Below the pieces are notes generated by a model. The model saw only the letters and a list, made by a program, of their open reading frames with translations. It was not told the origin of the DNA and made no database searches. A stretch of 5,749 nt of DNA from Rhodobacter sp. GTDB taxonomy: Bacteria > Pseudomonadota > Alphaproteobacteria > Rhodobacterales > Rhodobacteraceae. Both the position numbers and the translations under genes were made by a program. Of this stretch, positions 1 through 4,356 are shown one piece after another. The DNA lies in contig JAIXVS010000077.1 of NCBI GenBank assembly GCA_027482795.1, forward strand, positions 1 through 5,749, read 5' to 3'. Positions within the stretch are counted from its first letter, which is position 1. Each line of letters starts with the position of its first letter.

Positions 1-2
1 AC

Positions 3-644
3 CGTCTGCGGGCGATAACGGCGCAGGACAGCAATGTCATTTTAGATTTTTCCAGCCGCCGCAACGGGGCCTTTGCCTTTCGCCAGCATATCGAAGACAG
101 CCTTGGCGCGGGGTTTTACAAGACCGCTGTGCATTTTCGGCTGGATGATGATGACGCACTGGCCAGCAATTATATCGCCCGCCTGCGGGCTGTCAGCTAT
201 GTTCTAAGTGTAGGAACTCATGTCACTTTTCCGTCTGGGCTGACGCTGTTTCCCATCGAGGCTGGCGGCGACAAAGGGGCGGTTATGCCGCATCGGCAAT
301 TGCTGATTGGGCTGGGGCTGGCGATTGTTTGCGGGGCGAATTTCCGCAAAAACCCGTTTCAAATGATGCACGGCAATGTCTGGCAGCGCTGGCCTGTGGT
401 GTCTGACCCCACCTTCAACGCCTATATCCGCACACATCATCATGACAATGATACGCTAGAAGCACAAGATAGAGTGTTGGAAGAGAACCGCCGCATCCTG
501 ACAGGGCGCAAGGCGGGCGGGATTGCCGAGCGGGTGGATGAGATTGTCGCGCAAAGCTTTGCCTTTACCGACACCGCGCGGCTGTGCGGGCTGATCGGCG
601 GGGTTAAGGCAGTGCAATCGCTGGCAGATTTGCCGTCTGTTTAG
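3..644 (+). CDS. Putative rhamnosyl/glycosyl transferase, 3' part
   Basis: The reading frame is open from the first complete codon at position 3 to the TAG at 642-644. The true start lies upstream of the window, so about 213 C-terminal residues are visible. The segment HFRLDDDDALA (from about base 132) resembles the acidic substrate/metal-binding motif of the putative rhamnosyl transferase family (Pfam Rhamno_transf) common in marine Rhodobacterales. It is followed by a region with GNVWQRWPVV and HHHDND typical of a soluble nucleotide-sugar transferase. No membrane segment or signal peptide is seen in the visible part. A GTG at 129 could be read as a start, but the homologous-looking coding frame continues upstream of it, so I treat it as internal. 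The likely role is addition of deoxysugar or other sugars to surface glycans. The family call is from memory of the motif, and the acceptor is unknown. Confidence 0.65.
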   Translation, partial: RLRAITAQDSNVILDFSSRRNGAFAFRQHIEDSLGAGFYKTAVHFRLDDDDALASNYIARLRAVSYVLSVGTHVTFPSGLTLFPIEAGGDKGAVMPHRQLLIGLGLAIVCGANFRKNPFQMMHGNVWQRWPVVSDPTFNAYIRTHHHDNDTLEAQDRVLEENRRILTGRKAGGIAERVDEIVAQSFAFTDTARLCGLIGGVKAVQSLADLPSV

Positions 645-687
645 CGTATGTTATCCGTATGTTTTGCGTATTGCATCCGTAGGGACA
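644..687. repeat. Imperfect 22-bp tandem repeat before the brnA-like gene
   Basis: Two adjacent 22-bp units start with GCGTAT and contain ATCCGTA at the same offset (644-665 and 666-687). They match at about 14 of 22 positions by hand count. A 22-bp spacing is close to two helical turns, so both copies would face the same side of DNA. BrnA proteins can repress their own promoter, so these may be operator sites. That is inference; the repeat is short and could be chance. The rest of the 645-774 spacer is GC-rich and shows no clear promoter or RNA gene. Confidence 0.3.
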
Positions 688-774
688 CGGCGCGCGGGGC
701 GGTAACGGGGGCTTAGGAGCGCGGGGGTAAGGTTTGGCGGCACGATCTGCCACAAGACCTAACACCGAGAACCC

Positions 775-1236
775 ATGACCACGAAAAAGCAAACCGAAGC
801 CGCCTTTCACCAACTGGCCCAAGTGATGCGCGATCTAGAGGGCGACCTTGGCTGGCGGCTGAAAGACAGCCCCCGCATCCCCGCCGCATGGCACGAGATT
901 GCGCAAGAACGCATCCAGCCGCTGAAACAACCCGTGACCCTGCGCATCGACGAAGACGTGATCAAGTTCTTCCGCGCCATGGGGCAGGGCCACCTAACCC
1001 GCATGAACGCCGTGCTGCGCACGTTCATGCTGGCAAGGCTGGCCGAGGTGGTGAAGGCGCAGGAGGAATTCAAACCCCCGCCCGAGGAAGAGAAGCTGAG
1101 CGAAGAAGATCGGCTGATGGCCGCGTTTGTGAAATGGGTTGGAAAGCAAGGGCTAAGCGAAGATGCGAAAGTGGACATAGTGATGCGGTATTTGGAGTTG
1201 GAGAGCGCGGTTAAGGAGGCGGGGTCAGGGCGGTGA
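775..1236 (+). CDS. BrnA-like ribbon-helix-helix protein, orphan
   Basis: This 153-residue protein has the core of the BrnA antitoxin family at about residues 58-92. PVTLRIDEDVIKFFRAMG forms the beta strand and first helix, and LTRMNAVLRTFMLAR forms the second helix of a ribbon-helix-helix-like DNA-binding fold. BrnA normally binds the toxin BrnT and represses the shared promoter. No BrnT-sized gene fits in the 130-bp spacer upstream, and the downstream gene is unrelated, so any partner is missing or the protein acts alone as a regulator. The protein is longer than the typical BrnA (about 80-100 residues). Residues from about 100 onward are Glu-rich (KPPPEEEKLSEEDR) and end in predicted helices. 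The start at ATG 775 has only a weak GA-rich site (766-770) before it, but the following ATGs fall inside the N-terminal helix. It may control the toxin locus immediately downstream; this is inferred only from position. Confidence 0.7.
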   Translation: MTTKKQTEAAFHQLAQVMRDLEGDLGWRLKDSPRIPAAWHEIAQERIQPLKQPVTLRIDEDVIKFFRAMGQGHLTRMNAVLRTFMLARLAEVVKAQEEFKPPPEEEKLSEEDRLMAAFVKWVGKQGLSEDAKVDIVMRYLELESAVKEAGSGR

Positions 1237-1244
1237 ACGCGCGT

Positions 1245-1269
1245 AAAGGTAGGCGATCATTTACCTTTT
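1245..1269 (+). terminator. Inverted repeat between brnA-like and MuF genes
   Basis: AAAGGTA (1245-1251) pairs perfectly with TACCTTT (1262-1268) across a 10-base loop, and a G-U pair could extend the stem inward. It lies 9 bases after the brnA-like stop and ends in TTTT. It could act as a weak intrinsic terminator or as a dyad operator for the toxin gene. The stem is short and AT-rich, and the T run is part of it, so termination would be inefficient. Confidence 0.3.
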
Positions 1270-1297
1270 GCCCCTAGAACCGTTCATTACATTTGGC

Positions 1298-1302
1298 GGG
1301 AG
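1298..1302 (+). promoter_or_regulatory. Ribosome binding site fixing the MuF toxin start
   Basis: GGGAG lies 5 bases before ATG 1308. The frame is open further upstream to a TTG at 1293, but that codon overlaps this site region and has no Shine-Dalgarno sequence of its own. ATG 1308 is therefore the better start. Confidence 0.7.
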
Positions 1303-1307
1303 TGTCT

Positions 1308-2990
1308 ATGCGGCATAGTTTTCGGGAATTTCTGCGCAAGGGCGGCACGGGCCAATATACTGTCTTACACCGCAATGGCGCTGTTTATGGCGGGCTTTCT
1401 GCACCTTCGATCAAGGTGCAGGTGCCCCGCTTCGCCCAGATGAGGGATGCGTTTGCGTCCCAACTGGATAGCGCCATTGACGATAACACCCGAATGCTGC
1501 TGAACGCCCTAACGCCGCCAGATACAGCGCCATGGGTGGGCGCATCTGACCTGCGCGATGTTACTGATGCCAAAGAGGAAACGTTGGCCCAATGGGACGC
1601 GCGTTTCAGCCTGATCTTTGATGAATATGAAACCCACCCGCAACGCATTCGCCCATTGCAAGCCAGCATGGAGGAACGCTTGCTGCGCGCCTTTGCGGGC
1701 CTGATCAACCAACTGCGCCAGAATGACCTTGGAATCGAACGCTATATCTGGCGTTCGCGCGATGATGCCAAGGTGCGCGGCAGTCATGCGGAATATGACG
1801 ACCAGGTGTTCCGCTGGGACACGGCCCCCGCCGATGGGCACCCAGGCCATGCGTTCAATTGCAGATGCTATGCAGAGCCAGTCAATCCAGCCGTGCCAAA
1901 TGCTGCGACTCTTGTGCAGGTTTCACCAGCTATAGACGCGCCCTTGGAAGCAATTTTCCGCCAATTGGGTATTCGGGCCACCGCGCTGACGCCGCTTGGC
2001 GCGGCGGCATTAACGGCCTTGGCAGGCAGCGCACTTTTGCAGCAGTTTATGACGCAGGCGGCAACAACGCAGCGCCTGCAAAGCGCAGCAGAGCGTCTTG
2101 GCGTTGATATTGGGACTGCCGAAGGTTTGATGGCCGCGATGGCGCATGAATTGGTGCAAGAGTCTGTCATAACTGGCCTTGGGACAAGTTTGCCAAAAAC
2201 CATAGAAGCTGCGCAAATCGCAGCACAGGCGGCGGCATTTTTTGAAATGCTGAACCCCGGCACGATGCTGACTGTGTCAAAGGGTGATGCAGATGCACAA
2301 GCCGCACTTGGGCAATTCGTGCAAAACGCCTATGATGCCTTTGCGGATGGGCGTTTGCGGCTGGCGGATGGCAAGATTGCCGATGGCTGGGTCGAGGTTT
2401 TCCCTGAACTGACCGACGGCGAGCGGCGACTGGGGGAATTGCCCGGGTTTACACCGCAGCGCCATGAAGAGTGGCTGGAAACCTATCCTGCGGGCGTGCT
2501 GGGCCTGCCGATCCACACCGGGTCGCCCATTGCACAAGACCCTAGCGGCAATATCGTCTCGACCCCAATCCCCGATGAGACGGGGCCGTTTATTGTGGAG
2601 GCACGGCCGGGCGAGCCAACGCCGATTGGCCCCAATGATGACGAGGCGACCCAGCGCAGCATTCGCCGCGAGAATGAGTCCGCCGAACTGCTGGCTGATA
2701 AAGGCTACAACGTCTTACAGAATCCCGCAGTGGCGGGGCCGAAGAAACCTGATCATTTAATCAACGGAGAAATTTACGACCACTATGCGCCTTCGACGAA
2801 CATTCCGCGAAACATCTGGAGCGAAGTAAAAGAAAAGGTAGTGAAGGGGCAAGCGAACAACATCGTCATAAGCTTGAAAGACAGTATCGTGGAGGAAGAA
2901 GCATTGCGTATACAATTTGAGGCTTGGCCGATTGACGGCCTAGGAGAGGTCATCATAATCCGTAAAGACGGCACCTTGGGGAGGCTGTGA
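1308..2990 (+). CDS. MuF-domain polymorphic toxin with CdiA-type nuclease C-terminus
   Basis: This is a 560-residue protein. Residues 146-192 carry the phage Mu F-like / SPP1 gp7 head-morphogenesis signature: YIWRSRDDAKVRGSH, then VFRWD, then HPGHAFNCRCYAEP with H178, C185 and C187. Helices rich in charged residues precede it (about 40-140). Residues 227-246 are an Ala/Leu-rich hydrophobic stretch. Residues 371-434 are a linker repeated downstream. Residues about 445-560 look like the C-terminal tRNase domain of CdiA toxins: AELLADKGYNVLQNP, KKPDHLINGEIYDHYAP (K479-P495), GQANNIVISLKDS (from about 514) and WPIDGLGEVII. Known MuF toxins of temperate phages join this same carrier to variable C-terminal toxins and are thought to travel in the virion. 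No signal peptide is seen. The next gene overlaps the stop by one base, as expected for a toxin-immunity pair. The toxin end is visibly richer in A and T than the carrier, which suggests separate origin. The MuF call is strong, the nuclease class moderate; the exact RNA target is not visible. Confidence 0.85.
   Translation: MRHSFREFLRKGGTGQYTVLHRNGAVYGGLSAPSIKVQVPRFAQMRDAFASQLDSAIDDNTRMLLNALTPPDTAPWVGASDLRDVTDAKEETLAQWDARFSLIFDEYETHPQRIRPLQASMEERLLRAFAGLINQLRQNDLGIERYIWRSRDDAKVRGSHAEYDDQVFRWDTAPADGHPGHAFNCRCYAEPVNPAVPNAATLVQVSPAIDAPLEAIFRQLGIRATALTPLGAAALTALAGSALLQQFMTQAATTQRLQSAAERLGVDIGTAEGLMAAMAHELVQESVITGLGTSLPKTIEAAQIAAQAAAFFEMLNPGTMLTVSKGDADAQAALGQFVQNAYDAFADGRLRLADGKIADGWVEVFPELTDGERRLGELPGFTPQRHEEWLETYPAGVLGLPIHTGSPIAQDPSGNIVSTPIPDETGPFIVEARPGEPTPIGPNDDEATQRSIRRENESAELLADKGYNVLQNPAVAGPKKPDHLINGEIYDHYAPSTNIPRNIWSEVKEKVVKGQANNIVISLKDSIVEEEALRIQFEAWPIDGLGEVIIIRKDGTLGRL
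2418..2609 (+). repeat. Pre-toxin linker repeat, copy A (inside the MuF toxin gene)
   Basis: These 64 codons match 3324-3515 without gaps at an offset of 906 bp. By hand count about 147 of 192 bases and 50 of 64 residues are identical. The core 2445-2482 is a perfect 38-bp match encoding GFTPQRHEEWLET. Similarity ends abruptly after the shared IVEARP, exactly where the two toxin domains begin, so this linker plays the part of the pre-toxin boundary (VENN-like) in CdiA. Confidence 0.92.
2978..2984 (+). promoter_or_regulatory. Ribosome binding site of immunity gene 1
   Basis: GGGGAGG lies inside the toxin's last codons, 5 bases before ATG 2990. It supports ATG 2990 rather than the GTG at 2987, and it implies translational coupling with the toxin. 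Confidence 0.75.
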
Positions 2991-3298
2991 TGGCAATTTT
3001 TTATAACCTTTACTGCGATCTGGAACTGACTAATCTAGAGCAAAGGTTGGCGGTGGCAGCCGAAGCAGCGGGCGCGCTTTGGCAGGAGGCTATTGCTTTC
3101 GATGACTTGGGGCCATTTCACTTAGAAGTTATGGCCGAGTATGGCGTCGAGGAAGAGTTCGCGAGCAAATGTTTCACTCGCCACAATAAGTTCAGAACCG
3201 AAGATGCGCGCGCGGCTATGCTGGCGTTTTATGAGTCCTTGCCGGGGCGAAAGCTGCTGTTGAACGGCGATGTGCTTGTCGCTTCTCGTTTGGACTAG
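2990..3298 (+). CDS. Probable immunity protein for the MuF/CdiA-type toxin
   Basis: This 102-residue protein starts at ATG 2990, which shares its A with the toxin's TGA stop, and has a strong ribosome binding site. I do not recognise the family. It is small, soluble-looking and acidic (about 17 Asp/Glu against 9 Lys/Arg by hand count), with no signal peptide or membrane segment. These properties suit a cytoplasmic inhibitor that covers a basic nuclease active site. A run of acidic residues (VEEEFASK) lies mid-protein. The immunity role rests on position, overlap, size and charge, not on homology. The coding sequence is visibly less GC-rich than ffh downstream, in line with its toxin domain. 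Loss of this gene together with toxin 1 would be the expected result of recombination between the flanking linker repeats. Confidence 0.75.
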   Translation: MAIFYNLYCDLELTNLEQRLAVAAEAAGALWQEAIAFDDLGPFHLEVMAEYGVEEEFASKCFTRHNKFRTEDARAAMLAFYESLPGRKLLLNGDVLVASRLD

Positions 3299-3323
3299 GA
3301 CTTAAAAGATAACGCGTAATTGA

Positions 3324-3515
3324 GACGAGCGGCGGCTGGGGGAGCTTGCGGGGTTTACACCGCAGCGCCATGAAGAGTGGCTGGAAACATACCCCGCCGA
3401 GGTGCTGGGCTTGCCGAGTAACACGGGATCGCCCCGCCCAAGTGACCCCAGCGGGAATGTTATATTCACTCCAATCCCGCAGGAGGTGGGGCCAACTATT
3501 GTCGAGGCACGGCCT
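3324..3515 (+). repeat. Pre-toxin linker repeat, copy B (head of the orphan toxin)
   Basis: This copy begins with codons for DERRLGEL directly after an in-frame TGA (3321-3323) and runs to the shared IVEARP. It aligns without gaps to 2418-2609, and the perfect 38-bp core is at 3351-3388. Most differences fall in the second half, where several are non-synonymous (for example IHTGSPIAQ against SNTGSPRPS). The two copies have therefore diverged and are not a recent duplication. Confidence 0.92.
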
Positions 3516-3826
3516 GATGGGACATTCAAAACTCCGGGTGGGAACACCGTTGGTAATCATGGCGGCAAAGGCGGCGGGCTTGAATACATCACGGGTAAAG
3601 GTCACACTCCAAAACAAATTGATGACATCATTGCCAACCCCCGACTTGATTTAAGCGGCTTCGTGGCGGGGAAGGTTAGGTACAAGGGACAAGAAATGAC
3701 CTTGTTGACTGGGCAGGACGGGCATTGGGTGGTATTGAGTCCCAACGGCGAAGTCGTCGCCGCCAGCAACAGAAATCGTCCGCTTTGGGAAACCCAAAAT
3801 GAAGCCGATCCAATCATCAGGCCTAT

Positions 3827-3830
3827 GGAG
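3827..3830 (+). promoter_or_regulatory. Ribosome binding site of immunity gene 2
   Basis: GGAG at the end of the orphan toxin frame lies 5 bases before ATG 3836. It means the second immunity gene could be translated if any transcript reaches it, even while the orphan toxin itself is not translated. Confidence 0.65.
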
Positions 3831-3835
3831 TAACC

Positions 3836-4159
3836 ATGCGCGAAGAATTTGACGAGATGCTGCGCCGCATAGAGACGGGTGCCTTTGTTTACGTGACACC
3901 GTCACGAACGATGCTTGAGTTTAACGATTACCTGGCATCAAGAGGTTATAGCGTTGCGAGGATGGAAACGGTAAAGATGGAAGGTAGCCAAACGGGCTTT
4001 CGGTTGGATTATCATATCCTAGCCAATCCTAGTGATGAAGAGATTTGGGACATCTTTTTGGATCCAGAGCGGTCAAGGACATACGTCAAGGGAATGGTGG
4101 ATGAGACCATAATGGAAGGTGGCGTGTTCAAGTTCTTGGTTTGGGCGGAAAAGCCGTAA
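3836..4159 (+). CDS. Probable immunity protein for the orphan toxin
   Basis: This 107-residue protein starts at ATG 3836, two bases after the orphan toxin's TAA, with GGAG at a good distance. I do not recognise the family. It is acidic overall (about 20 Asp/Glu to 13 Lys/Arg by hand count), has no signal peptide or membrane segment, and reads as a mixed alpha/beta fold: an N-terminal helix (EEFDEMLRRIE), a central strand-rich part, DEEIWDIFLDPERS, and a final strand ending VFKFLVWAEKP. It shows no resemblance to the first immunity protein. The immunity role is inferred from its place behind a toxin domain, its size and its charge. The gene is intact, so the cell may stay immune to relatives that carry toxin 2 in active form. 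Its base composition is visibly more AT-rich than ffh, consistent with import as a cassette. Confidence 0.7.
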   Translation: MREEFDEMLRRIETGAFVYVTPSRTMLEFNDYLASRGYSVARMETVKMEGSQTGFRLDYHILANPSDEEIWDIFLDPERSRTYVKGMVDETIMEGGVFKFLVWAEKP

Positions 4160-4160
4160 G

Positions 4161-4200
4161 CCCCCCCACCCTTGACTCCCCGCCCCTTTCCCTCTATCCG
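4161..4200 (+). terminator. C-rich, G-poor tract after the toxin locus, possible Rho site
   Basis: Directly behind the last immunity stop, these 40 bases hold 25 C and only 3 G by hand count, including a run of seven C. Such C-over-G stretches are typical of Rho loading sites. It would isolate ffh from readthrough of the toxin locus. There is no experimental support, and it could equally be an untranslated leader of neutral function. Confidence 0.35.
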
Positions 4201-4213
4201 CTGCGACAAATCC

Positions 4214-4233
4214 CCAGAGGCGAACGCTTCTGG
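4214..4233 (+). other. Hairpin in the ffh upstream region
   Basis: CCAGAGGC and GCTTCTGG form an 8-bp stem (one G-U pair) around the loop GAAC. No T run follows, so it is not a standard intrinsic terminator. It may stabilise the 3' end of the toxin transcript or belong to the ffh leader. Confidence 0.4.
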
Positions 4234-4258
4234 TCCTAAGGCCTTTGCCATGGATCAC

Positions 4259-4292
4259 CACCTGTCAGCGCGTTGCGCCCACAGGTGCTTTT
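4259..4292 (+). terminator. Terminator-like hairpin 65 bp before ffh
   Basis: CACCTGT (4259-4265) pairs with ACAGGTG (4281-4287), and an inner GCGC/GCGC stem with a GTT loop sits inside. The only mismatch is a 2-by-2 internal loop (CA against CC). CTTTT follows at 4288-4292, then a second GTGCTTT. The shape fits an intrinsic terminator or attenuator. It could end the toxin-locus transcript or tune entry into ffh, depending on where the ffh promoter lies. I found no convincing promoter in the spacer. Confidence 0.45.
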
Positions 4293-4342
4293 GTGCTTTG
4301 GGCTTACGCTATGCAACCGCCGCTCCTATTTAGGGGCAAACC

Positions 4343-4349
4343 AAAGGAG
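4343..4349 (+). promoter_or_regulatory. Ribosome binding site of ffh
   Basis: AAAGGAG lies 7 bases before ATG 4357, a near-ideal Shine-Dalgarno sequence that fixes the ffh start. Confidence 0.8.
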
Positions 4350-4356
4350 TGGGCTG

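Larger units (their letters stand above)
3324..3833 (+). pseudogene. Orphan toxin C-terminus, colicin E5-like RNase, lacks a start
   Basis: The frame encodes 169 residues. The first 64 repeat the MuF toxin linker; the remaining 105 are unrelated to toxin 1. The frame is closed upstream by TGA 3321-3323, there is no in-frame ATG before 3696, and GTG 3402 has no ribosome binding site. I read it as a silent, displaced toxin end and not as a decayed gene, since its toxin part is uninterrupted. After a Gly-rich hinge (GGNTVGNHGGKGGG) come HTPKQIDDIIANP (3603-3641), GHWVVLSPNGEVVAASNRN (ending 3779) and a terminal PLW. This order of TP-x-x-ID helix, glycine-flanked strands and SNRN-x-x-x-W end resembles the colicin E5-related / BECR-fold tRNases found at polymorphic toxin C-termini. 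The class is assigned by pattern only. It is followed after 2 bases by an intact immunity-type gene. Similar orphan cdiA-CT/cdiI modules are well known downstream of cdiA. Confidence 0.8.

Noticed and set aside
645..774. BrnT toxin gene upstream of the brnA-like gene
   Set aside because: The spacer is only 130 bp and has no suitable frame on either strand.
888..1214. Overlapping + strand frame inside the brnA-like gene
   Set aside because: Arg/Ala-rich out-of-frame translation. The BrnA motif lies in the other frame.
1293..1307. Upstream TTG start for the MuF toxin
   Set aside because: No ribosome binding site before it; ATG 1308 has GGGAG at 5 bases.
1308..2990. Reading the locus as a complete prophage head module
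   Set aside because: No portal, terminase, protease or major capsid gene is visible on either side within the window.
3346..3654. Overlapping + strand frame across the linker copy B
   Set aside because: Out-of-frame reading of the repeat. The same shadow frame appears over copy A at 2464-2760, as expected from the duplication.
3402..3833. Orphan toxin as an independent gene from GTG 3402
   Set aside because: No ribosome binding site, and the start would cut the conserved linker in the middle. The homology extends upstream to the TGA at 3321.
4274..4315. Sigma-70 promoter for ffh
   Set aside because: TTGCGC/TTGTGC and TACGCT/TATGCA boxes exist, but no pair has acceptable 16-18 bp spacing.
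4160..4356. SRP 4.5S RNA gene beside ffh
   Set aside because: I do not see the conserved GGUCAGG / GGAAGCAGCC core; the stems present are short and unrelated.
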